Part shown: positions 20,444-30,700 of the stretch, in pieces | Numbering within the stretch: the first letter of the stretch is position 1 | Layout of the letters: every line of letters starts with the position of its first letter | Source: Proteobacteria bacterium bin106 | Lineage (GTDB): Bacteria > Bdellovibrionota_B > Oligoflexia > Oligoflexales > Bin106 | Direction: 5' to 3' | DNA length: 64,000 bases | Assembly (NCBI GenBank): GCA_002238945.1 | Contig: MPNI01000003.1 | Location: 57,415-121,414 of the forward strand | The notes under the pieces: model-generated | What the model was told of the DNA's origin: nothing | What the model saw: the letters and a program-made list of their open reading frames with translations, nothing else | The model's database searches: none | Program-made: the position numbers and the translations under genes

Positions 20444-21421
20444 ATGCAAAAACCTATACAAAAGCGAGACATTGCCAAGCTCTACCATTTACCCCTGCCT
20501 GAGCTGATGTACCGAGCAGCAACGGTACATCGAAAACATCATGATCATAACACCATGCAACTCTCACGCCTTCAATCCATCAAAACAGGCGGCTGTCGCG
20601 AAGACTGCAAATATTGCCCACAAAGTGCCCATTACAAAACACCTATCACTCCTGAGCGCTTATGGGACAGTGAAAACATCACTCAACAAGCCAAAAAAGC
20701 CTTAGCAGCTGGAGCTGAACGTTTCTGTATGGGAGCAGCGTGGTCATCGCCACCAAAACAAGGTAAAGCCTATGAAAGCCTTCTTGAATGTGCACGTAAA
20801 GTTAAAGAGTTAGGACTAGAAGTATGCATGACACTAGGCATGCTCGATGAACAACAAGCTAGCGATCTCAAAAACGCCGGTGTGGATTATTACAACCACA
20901 ACCTCGATAGTAGCCCTGAATTTTACAAGACCATCATCACCACCCGCAGCTATAATGACCGCCTACAAACCCTTAAACATGTGCGCAAAGCTGGCATGAA
21001 AGTATGCTGCGGAGGCATTATCGGCATGGGAGAAACCCTAGAAGATCGATGGGGACTTCTTGAAGAACTCGCCAAATTACAACCACACCCAGAAAGTGTT
21101 CCCATCAACCGTTTTGTTAAAGTTCCTGGAGTTCCCTTGCAAAAAGATGACTCCTTTGAACCCTTAGATATGGTGCGTATGATCGCAACCACACGCATTG
21201 TCTTACCCACCAGTGTGATCCGACTCTCTGCAGGACGCACCGACCTGTCCAAAGAAGCCCAAAGCCTGTGCATTCTCGCCGGTGCTAATTCCTTGTTTAT
21301 CGGCGACAAACTTCTCACCACACCAAACAACGCCCCTGCCAGTGATTTTGCCCTACTAGCTGATCTGGGATTACGCCCCACCACAAAGCCATCCTCTATC
21401 CGGCAAGCTGCAAACCCGTGA
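20444..21421 (+). CDS. bioB: Biotin synthase
   Basis: GGCREDCKYCPQS radical SAM motif, FCMGAAWSSP, YYNHNLDSSPEFY. Confidence 0.97.
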   Translation: MQKPIQKRDIAKLYHLPLPELMYRAATVHRKHHDHNTMQLSRLQSIKTGGCREDCKYCPQSAHYKTPITPERLWDSENITQQAKKALAAGAERFCMGAAWSSPPKQGKAYESLLECARKVKELGLEVCMTLGMLDEQQASDLKNAGVDYYNHNLDSSPEFYKTIITTRSYNDRLQTLKHVRKAGMKVCCGGIIGMGETLEDRWGLLEELAKLQPHPESVPINRFVKVPGVPLQKDDSFEPLDMVRMIATTRIVLPTSVIRLSAGRTDLSKEAQSLCILAGANSLFIGDKLLTTPNNAPASDFALLADLGLRPTTKPSSIRQAANP

Positions 21422-22746
21422 GTGCAACCATGGATTATCTAAAAAAGCGTGCTCTCAAAAAACTCTCTTTGAGAAAAAAACACCATACCCTCAGAACATT
21501 GCCCCTCGCTTATACATCAGCTCATACATCAGCTTATGCATCAGACAGCGCATCTACTACCTCTCAAACAAAGAGCGTCTCATGGTGGCAAGAATGGGCC
21601 TTTAACCAAGCCCAAGACTACTATCCATCACTGTTAAACACGCAAGAAATAGATGAACCTCTTAACTTCAATACCAACGACTATCTTGGCCTAGAACGCA
21701 GCAAATGCTTTGCCCCACTCCATGCTCAACTCGCTCACCTCCTTCCACTAGGAGGGCTTTCATCTCGATTGATTGGTGGTAATCACACAGTTATCAGCGC
21801 TCTAGAAAAAACCTTTGCCCAACTCTTTGGCTATGAAACAGCTCTCTATTTTAGTTCAGGTACTATCCTAGGACATAGCCTTGCACCACTGATCCAATCC
21901 TTAGAACACAAACCCCAAGACATCAGGTTTTTCTCTGATGAACTCAACCATGCCTGCACCATCACAGGCATGCGTCTAGCCAAAATCCCACATTCCCACA
22001 AACATATCTTTAAACATCTTAACTTCCAAGATCTCAACACGCTTTTACATCAACATCCCAGTCCATGCCAAGCCATCTTTTTAGAAGCACTCTACTCCAT
22101 GGATGGGGACAGCCCTAAGATAGAAGATTTAAAACAGCTTACCTGCGAACCAAACCGGATTCTTATTGTAGATGAAGCTCATAGCTTAGGAATATGGGGA
22201 AAAGAAGGGAAAGGCCTGATATCATCATCCCTAACCCACCCGATCACAGATCACATCATCGGGATGTATCCTTGTGGCAAAGCTTTAGGACTCAATGGGG
22301 CTTTTCTTAGCGGGCCCAACTATCTCATTGACTATGCCATCAACTTTGCAGGTGGTTTTATTTACACCACCGCACCTTCACCTATGGTTGCAGCTTCCTT
22401 ACTTTGCCGCCTGTATATGCTCAAACATTTACAGCCTCTGCGCAAACGCCTGACAGATATTTCCCTCTCACTCTGCCATCAACTATCCACTCTTGGCTAT
22501 CACACAAAAGGAGATGGCTCGCCCATTCTTTCTATCATCCTACCAAGCAACCATGCTGCCATAGAACTCAGTTTATATCTTAAAAACCATGGCATCTATA
22601 CCACAGCTATCCGTCCTCCCACCGTTCCATCAGGAACATCACGGCTTAGATTATCTTTGCATCCTTTCTTAAATCACAACCATCTCTGCTATCTACACTC
22701 TGCTTTTCAAAAAGCCCAAAAAACTCTAAAAGGTTTGCTCCTCTAA
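21418..22746 (+). CDS. bioF: 8-amino-7-oxononanoate synthase
   Basis: NTNDYLGL, GGLSSRLIGGNH, FFSDELNHACTITGMRLAK, ILIVDEAHSLGIWG, PLP-enzyme context; overlaps bioB stop by 4 nt. Confidence 0.92.
   Translation: MSATMDYLKKRALKKLSLRKKHHTLRTLPLAYTSAHTSAYASDSASTTSQTKSVSWWQEWAFNQAQDYYPSLLNTQEIDEPLNFNTNDYLGLERSKCFAPLHAQLAHLLPLGGLSSRLIGGNHTVISALEKTFAQLFGYETALYFSSGTILGHSLAPLIQSLEHKPQDIRFFSDELNHACTITGMRLAKIPHSHKHIFKHLNFQDLNTLLHQHPSPCQAIFLEALYSMDGDSPKIEDLKQLTCEPNRILIVDEAHSLGIWGKEGKGLISSSLTHPITDHIIGMYPCGKALGLNGAFLSGPNYLIDYAINFAGGFIYTTAPSPMVAASLLCRLYMLKHLQPLRKRLTDISLSLCHQLSTLGYHTKGDGSPILSIILPSNHAAIELSLYLKNHGIYTTAIRPPTVPSGTSRLRLSLHPFLNHNHLCYLHSAFQKAQKTLKGLLL
21509..21544. repeat. 3 x 12-nt in-frame tandem repeat in bioF
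   Basis: cttatacatcag/ctcatacatcag/cttatgcatcag; encodes YTSAHTSAYAS. Confidence 0.9.
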
Positions 22747-23970
22747 TAGAGACTCCTCTTCAGCATATACTGATTGCAATCGATCAATCTTATAAAACAT
22801 CACCTCACCGCTATGGATAGCTGCCAAATACGGATAACGTATTCTCAACTGCATACCATCATCATGATCAAAAGGCAGTTTAGAATAATGACGCCTTTGA
22901 CTCCTCACATCATAGTATTCGAGTTGATAATCATCAAACACATATAGATGCCCTCGCTCATCTATATACATATCCAATAGCTTACGACGAGAAAGCACAG
23001 GAATGGTGTGTTCAATATCACCACTTAAAAACATCACCACCACCGAATAAGGTGTTTGAATCAACAATCGATCCTCAACAAAACTCACTCGTTGAATCAT
23101 CCTCACCTTATCCACAACTTTCTGCCAACTCCTTTGCCCCTTAAAAGGCTTCCAAAAAAACACCTGTTGAGCCGTATATAACCAAACAGCACCACCTGAC
23201 ACAGCAAACCTTGCTTTCAAACCAGAATCGTCTCCAAAAGATGAAGATGAAGCACGTAATGGATCAAGGGATGGCATCTTCACAATACGTCGAGGACGCA
23301 AACCCTCACCTAGAAACATCACATCGCCACCCACCACCAACACGCCTTCTTCACCCATCATAGCTGCAGCATGGATCTTTTTTTGCCCCATCTTAAGCCG
23401 CCTCAGACGAATTTTAGGCACAAGCGATACAATCAAGACTCCCCCCTGATGACTGTGAGCCAGCTCTGTGGGATTTTCCTTTAAAGCCACCAACACACCA
23501 TGATCCATGAAAGGAGTGAGTTTTTCTCCCAGCACCTGACCACGCGCACGCGCTGTAACCGTATATTTATGGAGTCGTTTAGCTACAAAATCATAAGACC
23601 ATACATAATTTTTCGTAAGCATCATAAACCTGTTTGATGCCTTCAAAAACACTCCATCCACCACACCACCATCTTCACTTAAAGCTTGACTGTGTGCTGA
23701 TGACAATTGATGATTGGCAGCCACCACAGCCAGCGGCTCAAAAGACCGACTCTCCACCTTACTAGGATAAGACCCAGGGGAGGCTTTGTCAGACGCTTGA
23801 TGTTGCAAAGAAGCCTTATCCACCGACTTTGATGAAGACCAACCCAAAAACCGACAGCCAGCAAGCAACATCACACACATGCCACACACACACCAATAAC
23901 CTCGCTGCTGTCTATGTCTACCAATAACCATGGCACTACATGTGGGCAAATGACGAAACAAGATACACAC
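22726..23970 (-). CDS. Putative lipoprotein of unknown function (beta-propeller-like?)
   Basis: CVMLLAGCRFLG lipobox; ORF overlaps bioF convergently by 21 nt. Confidence 0.6.
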   Translation of the reverse strand: MCILFRHLPTCSAMVIGRHRQQRGYWCVCGMCVMLLAGCRFLGWSSSKSVDKASLQHQASDKASPGSYPSKVESRSFEPLAVVAANHQLSSAHSQALSEDGGVVDGVFLKASNRFMMLTKNYVWSYDFVAKRLHKYTVTARARGQVLGEKLTPFMDHGVLVALKENPTELAHSHQGGVLIVSLVPKIRLRRLKMGQKKIHAAAMMGEEGVLVVGGDVMFLGEGLRPRRIVKMPSLDPLRASSSSFGDDSGLKARFAVSGGAVWLYTAQQVFFWKPFKGQRSWQKVVDKVRMIQRVSFVEDRLLIQTPYSVVVMFLSGDIEHTIPVLSRRKLLDMYIDERGHLYVFDDYQLEYYDVRSQRRHYSKLPFDHDDGMQLRIRYPYLAAIHSGEVMFYKIDRLQSVYAEEESLLEEQTF

Positions 23971-24126
23971 TCCGTAGATGATCTTGATCTATGTCTTTAT
24001 GTTGTATGTGTTATCTTTTGTGCTTTTTTAATGGTTTTATCTTTTCTTTTGTATGTTTTCTTTTGTAGTTTTTTCTCTGCTATCTCACTTATAGGCCGTG
24101 AATTTACTGCCATACATCTTACTTTT

Positions 24127-25212
24127 TTACAAAGCTGTGAGCAATGATGTCAAAAGAATCTCAGGAGACATCAAGGTGCTTTTGGTTTTTAAATACACAT
24201 CCACCTTTGCTGCAAGTTCTAAAGCACTCAATAGCTTCTCTTCATTCATGTTCTTTAGGTAAGAGGCGTAACGTTTTTGCACATAGTAAGGCACTTTAGG
24301 GATAACTGGTACTGACTGTTGTTTATGTGGTTTATGTGAATGAGCAGCTTTCGCTGAAAGGAGTGCTATCAATTGCTTAAGATGGTAATAAAGAGCCCCT
24401 AATATCACCACAGGAGGTATGTTTTCAGCCACCAAAACATCTCTTAAAGCTAGATAAGCTAGCTCTTTTTGTCCCTTAAGAATATAGTGGATGATTTTAA
24501 AAGCTATCTGCTCTGGTAAGGCATCCATATGCTCTAACAACTCTTTTTGGCTTATGTTTCCTTGTTTACCAAGCAGCTTCCACTTCTTTAACATCTGCTC
24601 AACGTAAAAAGGTCTTTCACCAATATGCTCTATGACAAGAGCAGCACCCTGCGGTGTCACACTCACACCGTAAACACCACATAGATCACGCACAAAATCC
24701 ACATACTCATAAGATTTTAACGCACACGCTCCTACAACGTGCCTATTATCTGGCAAAGTTTCCCAAAATGCCTTAGGCAGACGAGCTTCTTTGCTACGCC
24801 AAGAAAAGACCATATGATGTTTAAAGGAATGATCTTTATGAGCTTTTAAAGCCTCTTTCCACATAGCCAAAGACATATCTTGCATATCAGCAATCATGTG
24901 AAATTCTGTCTGGCCAAACAGATTAGCGCTACGAAACATCATGGCCAAATCTTTAGAACTCACAGAAGAACCATCCCACAGCCTCGCTCTGTGACTAGCC
25001 CTATAACTAGCTCTATAACTAGCCTTTTGAGACCAAAGCGCTTTGGTTCTATCCCATGAACGCATCAATAAGAAATCACTATTTCCCCATAGCAAGCCTA
25101 TAAAAGGCTCGCTAACACTATCACTATCCATAGCCGCCATTGTAGCAGCCCACTGGCCCCACTGCGTTTTAAAAGAACGGTAATTGTTTGTGACTGCAGC
25201 ACTCTGTGCCAT
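24127..25212 (-). CDS. holA: DNA polymerase III delta subunit
   Basis: Overall HolA-like layout (FHMIADMQDMSLAMWKEAL, FKIIHYILKGQKELAYLALRDVLVAENIPPVVILGALYYHLKQLIALLSA). Confidence 0.72.
   Translation of the reverse strand: MAQSAAVTNNYRSFKTQWGQWAATMAAMDSDSVSEPFIGLLWGNSDFLLMRSWDRTKALWSQKASYRASYRASHRARLWDGSSVSSKDLAMMFRSANLFGQTEFHMIADMQDMSLAMWKEALKAHKDHSFKHHMVFSWRSKEARLPKAFWETLPDNRHVVGACALKSYEYVDFVRDLCGVYGVSVTPQGAALVIEHIGERPFYVEQMLKKWKLLGKQGNISQKELLEHMDALPEQIAFKIIHYILKGQKELAYLALRDVLVAENIPPVVILGALYYHLKQLIALLSAKAAHSHKPHKQQSVPVIPKVPYYVQKRYASYLKNMNEEKLLSALELAAKVDVYLKTKSTLMSPEILLTSLLTAL
24986..25021. repeat. 3 x 12-nt in-frame tandem repeat in holA
   Basis: gctctgtgacta/gccctataacta/gctctataacta; encodes ASYRASYRASHRAR. 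Confidence 0.88.
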
Positions 25213-25444
25213 ACCAGAGTCCCATAAAAGATAAAAAACGTTTGAAAAAAGCTGTTACTCTTAATAGCAACTCTAATAGCTACTCTTAATAACAGCACAC
25301 AACCTTACTTACAACACAGCTCTACTTGCAGCACACAGCACAGCTCTTACAACACAGCTCTTACAGCTTCACATGCCTGTCTAAACAGGCATGCTGCATC
25401 AAAAAATACCGCAAGTTGGTCTTAAGCATGACATATCTTATGGT

Positions 25445-26500
25445 CTAAGGCAGCTTATTTTTTAATACTTCTTCATCATAACTCTGATGCAATAACCGAG
25501 CACGTTCCACATCTTGTGATAACTGATGGGCCAAAGCATCCACATCTGAAAAACACTGTTCTGGTCTTAAAAAGTCCATAAAATAAACACCAACATTATG
25601 GCCAACACCACCAATATTTCTAGCATCACTCACTGAAGGAAAGTCTAAAATATGAGCCTCTAACCATCTAGCCCCATTCTTAACACCTTTTTTACCACCA
25701 AGCGAAGGCATCAATGTAGGACGCAAACCCTTGTTTACCACAGCAGGCCATCCCAAAGATGCTTTTTTATATGCAAAGATCTGACGTTTTTCATCAAAGC
25801 TCACAAAAGCTGTATAAACACCATCTTTTAGGGGATAATCCGCACTTATAGCCAGATTCATAGTGGCATAACCAAGCTGCTTACCCAAACCCTGCCCCTT
25901 CACACACGTGCCTTCATAAAGCAAAGGCCTGCACAGAGCTTCTTTCAACTCGCTCATATCCCCAGCAGCCATCAAACGACGCACCATGGATGATGAAACA
26001 CGCCAAGCATCAGAAAACATCACCGAAGACACCATCTCACAAAATACCCCACAGCTCTCAAGAGATGCTTTCAAATCAGTGGCACTACCACCTCGATCTT
26101 TGCCAAAACAGAAGTTTTCTCCAACAAACACCGCTTTAGCATAAAGAGCCTTAACTAAAACTGTCTTAATGAACTCACCTGCGGATAAACCAGCAAAATC
26201 AGCTGTAAACTGCTGACTAAGATGCATAGCCACCCCTAATTCTTTAAGGGCACGATCTTTTTGAGATGGCACAGTGAAGACAAAAGAACCGGGCTTGGAT
26301 TTACCAAAAAATACCCGAGGATGAGGCTGAAAGGTTAAAGCAAGAAGCGGCAAATGATGACTCTGAGCATAATCACCAGCACGTTTTATAAGATGCTGAT
26401 GACCCATATGACAACCATCAAAATTTCCTATCACCACAACTGTGCCATCACGTGCTTCTTTGCAATGACACGAAAAATCAAACCAATCGTTATAGGTCAC
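25445..26500 (-). CDS. ribF: Bifunctional riboflavin kinase / FMN adenylyltransferase
   Basis: VVIGNFDGCHMGHQHLI, LTFQPHPRVFF, VFVGENFCFGKDRGG, WPAVVNKGLRPT. Confidence 0.9.
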   Translation of the reverse strand: MTYNDWFDFSCHCKEARDGTVVVIGNFDGCHMGHQHLIKRAGDYAQSHHLPLLALTFQPHPRVFFGKSKPGSFVFTVPSQKDRALKELGVAMHLSQQFTADFAGLSAGEFIKTVLVKALYAKAVFVGENFCFGKDRGGSATDLKASLESCGVFCEMVSSVMFSDAWRVSSSMVRRLMAAGDMSELKEALCRPLLYEGTCVKGQGLGKQLGYATMNLAISADYPLKDGVYTAFVSFDEKRQIFAYKKASLGWPAVVNKGLRPTLMPSLGGKKGVKNGARWLEAHILDFPSVSDARNIGGVGHNVGVYFMDFLRPEQCFSDVDALAHQLSQDVERARLLHQSYDEEVLKNKLP

Positions 26501-26694
26501 AAAAAACTCTTCATTTCAAAAATATATATCCATGATATCCATATAAATCATCATAGACACCATATACACACTCATTCACTTCTCAGACAATCACTTAACC
26601 ACAACCATACACCCCTTCACAGCAACTTCAAGATAACAAGAGCATGGCAAAAACATCTTCACTCTATGTCTGGCTGCAGTAAAGCACATTCCAT

Positions 26695-27627
26695 ATGATT
26701 CATCATAAATTAGCACTTATAGGAAAAAACATTGGCTACTCTCTTTCAGAGCCCATCCATACCATAAGTGCTCAGCACTGTGGGATAAAAGACTTTCAAT
26801 ATTCTGTCATAGATTTGCAAAACAAAGATATACCACCCATAAACCAGCTTCGTTCCTATCTGAAAACAGAACATATCACAAGCTTCAATATCACTACCCC
26901 TTTCAAACAAAGCATTGCCCAAGCTTTTGGTTATACAAACCAAAAAAAACCCAAACAACAAAGAACACAAAAACCTTATAATATAGCTTGGACAAAAGAC
27001 CACACCCATTGGCACTTTGCAAATACCGACGGAAAGGGCAGCCTTGCAGCTCTTAGCCGTGCAAACATATCCCTTCAAGATATCGAGCACATCATCTTCT
27101 TTGGCTATGGAGGAGCCATGCATGCCCTTTATCAGGCTATCTTAGAAAACTTAGATATAACAACACAGCTTATCAACCCTAAAAAAAACCTGTACTTTCA
27201 CGTGCTATGGCGAAGGATCAAACAACCACACAGCCATCATCTCAAAAAACGTCACAATCATAACATCCATCATAATATCCACATGCTTTTTTATCCCTTC
27301 ACACCTCATCACTTCAAATATCTCCTCGCTCAACACCAAGATATTCTCATTGTCCAATGCACTCCTTTGCCACATCAAAAAAACGATATGGCTAACTTTG
27401 CCGAACATATCCCCCAATACACTTCGCGTATTCGTGGCTGTCATGATATGACATATGCAGCCCCTTCAGCTTTTAAACATTATTCCTCCATTGCGCAGAT
27501 TCCTTTTGCCTCAGGATTAGATATGCTTATTGAACAAGCACGACTCAATCAGATCCTATGGTGGAAACAGAGCGCTTCTTTTGAACATATCCAAACAGAA
27601 CTACAACAATACTCACTTATGAGCTAG
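26695..27627 (+). CDS. aroE: Shikimate dehydrogenase-like protein
   Basis: LALIGKNIGYSLSEPIHTI, FNITTPFKQSIAQ, NTDGKGSLAAL, FFGYGGAMHALYQAI; divergent from canonical AroE. Confidence 0.72.
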   Translation: MIHHKLALIGKNIGYSLSEPIHTISAQHCGIKDFQYSVIDLQNKDIPPINQLRSYLKTEHITSFNITTPFKQSIAQAFGYTNQKKPKQQRTQKPYNIAWTKDHTHWHFANTDGKGSLAALSRANISLQDIEHIIFFGYGGAMHALYQAILENLDITTQLINPKKNLYFHVLWRRIKQPHSHHLKKRHNHNIHHNIHMLFYPFTPHHFKYLLAQHQDILIVQCTPLPHQKNDMANFAEHIPQYTSRIRGCHDMTYAAPSAFKHYSSIAQIPFASGLDMLIEQARLNQILWWKQSASFEHIQTELQQYSLMS

Positions 27628-27640
27628 TAGCCACATCATC

Positions 27641-28771
27641 ATGGATTATCTGAAAAAACTGTGCCAAACAAAAGGAGTGATATGTTTAGGCATACTCGCT
27701 GGTGGCAAACCAGACCCTGAATATGGCTACTTTCAAAACTGGCTCACTGAAGGCAAGCATGCCCAAATGCATTATCTGAGCCGCTATGGCCATTTTCGAA
27801 AACATCCCTGGCAAATAGAAAAAGACATGCCACATCTCATTGTATGTGCTGCAACCTATCCAGCACATCCCAGAAACCCAACACACCCCAGAAACAAGGA
27901 ACCCCAAATAGCAGCCTACGCAAGACTAAAGGATTATCATAAAGTTCTAAAAAAGGTAGCTAAAGAGATTATCGAAGAATTAGCTCGCCATCTTAACGTA
28001 ACAGATCATCAACATCGCTGTGTGGTAGATACAGCTCCTATTTTAGAAAAAAGCCTTGCAACCCAAACTCAAGCAGGATTTCGTGGCAAAAACTCACTGT
28101 TTATTCTACCAGGTTATGGTAGCTATCTCTTCTTATTTGAAATCTATACCGATCTTCCACTCAAACCCACAACAACACCACCAAAAGAAAAACCACTGCA
28201 AAGACACAACACAGCTCAGAAAACGCAAACTAAAGATAAAGATAAACAATGGGGCTGTGGTACGTGTAGAAGATGTCAGGTCCATTGCCCAACGGCAGCA
28301 CTATCTGTTGACTATGTTCTTGATGCCAGACGTTGCCTAGCCTACTACACCATCGAGCATCGAGGATTGATACCCGTAACATTTTGGGATCACCTCGCAA
28401 AATACTATTTTGGCTGTGATATCTGCCAACGCGTTTGTCCCCATAACCGCTACGCTCAACAGGTCTCCATAATCCAATACAAAATACCTACCCTACCACC
28501 ACTGCCAAAGGTTGCTATGATGGATGAAAACACCTACATCCAACTCTTTGCAGCAACCCCCATGACCCGTCCAAAACGCACAGGACTGAGACGTAACGCA
28601 CTCATAGCTCTCTACATTACAAAGTACCCAGATTTCTCAAAACTAGCCGAAAGCATTCGCAACGAAGGAGAACCACTTCTTGTGGAAACTCTCAAACAAC
28701 GCAACGACTACCTTGCCTATAAAAATTCACAGACACATCCACAAAAACACAAGCAAACACACATTCCATAA
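27641..28771 (+). CDS. queG: Epoxyqueuosine reductase
   Basis: CVVDTAPILEKSLATQTQAGFRGKNSLFILPGYGSYLFL, two 4Fe-4S motifs CGTCRRCQVHCP and CDICQRVCPHN. Confidence 0.93.
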   Translation: MDYLKKLCQTKGVICLGILAGGKPDPEYGYFQNWLTEGKHAQMHYLSRYGHFRKHPWQIEKDMPHLIVCAATYPAHPRNPTHPRNKEPQIAAYARLKDYHKVLKKVAKEIIEELARHLNVTDHQHRCVVDTAPILEKSLATQTQAGFRGKNSLFILPGYGSYLFLFEIYTDLPLKPTTTPPKEKPLQRHNTAQKTQTKDKDKQWGCGTCRRCQVHCPTAALSVDYVLDARRCLAYYTIEHRGLIPVTFWDHLAKYYFGCDICQRVCPHNRYAQQVSIIQYKIPTLPPLPKVAMMDENTYIQLFAATPMTRPKRTGLRRNALIALYITKYPDFSKLAESIRNEGEPLLVETLKQRNDYLAYKNSQTHPQKHKQTHIP

Positions 28772-28792
28772 CGCTCTACTGAGCTTATGAGC

Positions 28793-29365
28793 TTACTTGC
28801 CTGTAACACGATGCTGCAAGACAACATCCATAGCTTTTCCCATCTCAAAAGACATTTTCTTGCTGATAATATCCCCTCTCTCATCAGCCCCACCTCTGCC
28901 ATCACGATCAAGACGGATCTTGATCAACCAGTCTTGATGATCCTTATCATGAACACGGTCTCCATCACTCTTAGAAGATATATTTTGTGAAGGCATTGCA
29001 GCAAGGAGCTGCTTTCTACCGTTTGCTTGCATAAATTGCAATTGAGACAAGGTCACAGCAAAAGAACGTTGATAACCATGAAGACGTTGTTTGGTATCCA
29101 CTCTCATACGTATAGGTTCAACCATAACCGCTAAAGGCATAGCAGAAGTGGTGGAATAAATTATATAAAATAACCGAACATGACCCGCAGCCACATCCAC
29201 TAATGATGGAGGTATAACAATACGTCCTTTGATTAAAAGATGTGGCTCCTCACGAAATTGAACAAGCATATAAACCACTAATCCCATAACGGCCACACTC
29301 ATCAGTATCAAACAACGTTTCATCCACTGTGCAGAAATGGGTGTTTTTTTTCGAAGCTTACCCAC
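28793..29365 (-). CDS. Hypothetical single-TM protein
   Basis: 190-aa ORF with N-terminal TM RCLILMSVAVMGLVVYMLVQF. Confidence 0.5.
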   Translation of the reverse strand: MGKLRKKTPISAQWMKRCLILMSVAVMGLVVYMLVQFREEPHLLIKGRIVIPPSLVDVAAGHVRLFYIIYSTTSAMPLAVMVEPIRMRVDTKQRLHGYQRSFAVTLSQLQFMQANGRKQLLAAMPSQNISSKSDGDRVHDKDHQDWLIKIRLDRDGRGGADERGDIISKKMSFEMGKAMDVVLQHRVTGK

Positions 29366-29408
29366 TTTTTCTCCCTCACTACTTTACTTGAGCTACTTTA
29401 CTTAAGCT

Positions 29409-30572
29409 ATGTCACTCAAAAACCAACCCATGCAACACTCCGCTTTCAACCCATCCAACCCATTTTCCAGCGAAGACTTACGTCCTCTCGCTGATAAAAA
29501 GGGCATTCAAGGACGGATATCATCATACTGGAATGGCAAAAGAGTAGATGTTTATTTAGCGCGATGCTTTCCTTTTTTATCTCGATCAAGCTGGCAAAAG
29601 CGCTGTTTTTTGAAAAAAATTCTCGTTAATGATCATCCCATACGTCCCTCATATAGACTTAAAGAAGGACAACAGGTCTGTCATCATTATCCTCGATCAT
29701 CAGAACCACCCGTTAATGATACAATCACCTGCTTCTATCATCATCACCACCTCAGAGCTTTCTATAAACCACCACACTTACCTATGCATGAAGGAGGGCG
29801 CTACCGCAAACATACCTTTAGTGAAATCATAACTCAAAGATGGGGAACAGAATGGCGAGCCGTACATCGCCTCGATAAAGACACCTCAGGCATTATCCTG
29901 TGTGGCAATACCTCTGAAGTACGTGCTCAACTCAGCCAAGCTTTTCGCTCCCATAGTACCCAAAAAACGTATTATGCCATCGCTTGTGGAAAACCTTTAC
30001 AAAAATCCTGGTGCGTAACAGCACCTCTCGGCTATAGCAACCAAACCACATGGCGCACAAAACGCTGGGTTCAGAAACAAGGAGGCAAACCAGCCATCAC
30101 ACACTTTCAAGTCCTCAAACAAGCTTCCAAACACTGCCTACTTAAAATTACTCCCGTCCATGGACGCACCCATCAAATTCGCATACATGCAGCCTATGCC
30201 GGTTTCCCCCTAGTTGGCGATACCCGTTATTTTGCTGATGAAAGTATTTTTCTACATTTTCTCAAAGAAGGCTACTCTCAAAAAGTCCTGAGCCACATCA
30301 TGGCTCCACGACTCTGTCTTCATGCAGCCAAACTCACCATCGCCTTCAAAATGCCTCATCAAAATCACCCTAAGACCATTCATCTTGAAAGCCCTCTACC
30401 AGAGGATATGTCATGGATATTTGAACAACTCTCAAAGGATCCACACACTCCTCTGAGTTTTGATAGTAACTATCCAAACACGCTATCAAACACGCCTTGC
30501 CAAACATCCATGGTGCGAAGAGAGGGACTTGAACCCTCACGCTCTAAAACGAGCACTAGGCCCTCAACCTAG
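29409..30572 (+). CDS. RluA-family 23S/tRNA pseudouridine synthase
   Basis: S4-like N-terminus; catalytic motif RAVHRLDKDTSGIIL; GRTHQIRIHAAYAGFPLVGD. Confidence 0.9.
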   Translation: MSLKNQPMQHSAFNPSNPFSSEDLRPLADKKGIQGRISSYWNGKRVDVYLARCFPFLSRSSWQKRCFLKKILVNDHPIRPSYRLKEGQQVCHHYPRSSEPPVNDTITCFYHHHHLRAFYKPPHLPMHEGGRYRKHTFSEIITQRWGTEWRAVHRLDKDTSGIILCGNTSEVRAQLSQAFRSHSTQKTYYAIACGKPLQKSWCVTAPLGYSNQTTWRTKRWVQKQGGKPAITHFQVLKQASKHCLLKITPVHGRTHQIRIHAAYAGFPLVGDTRYFADESIFLHFLKEGYSQKVLSHIMAPRLCLHAAKLTIAFKMPHQNHPKTIHLESPLPEDMSWIFEQLSKDPHTPLSFDSNYPNTLSNTPCQTSMVRREGLEPSRSKTSTRPST

Positions 30573-30599
30573 CGTGTCTACCAATTCCACCACCTTCGC
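30511..30599 (-). tRNA. tRNA-Leu (GAG)
   Basis: Reverse strand GCGAAGGTGGTGGAATTGGTAGACACGCTAGGTTGAGGGCCTAG...GGGTTCAAGTCCCTCTCTTCGCACCA with long variable arm. Confidence 0.96.
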
Positions 30600-30700
30600 G
30601 CACTCACTTTTATTCACATGGAATACTCACATAGCAGCACTCACTTTATTTGTACGTGTACTGTAGCCTTGCTACCTTCTTTTTGAAGCTAACACCATAC

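Noticed and set aside
30460-30666. ORF CEERDLNPHALKRALGPQ near tRNA-Leu
   Set aside because: Classic spurious translation of the antisense of a tRNA-Leu gene.
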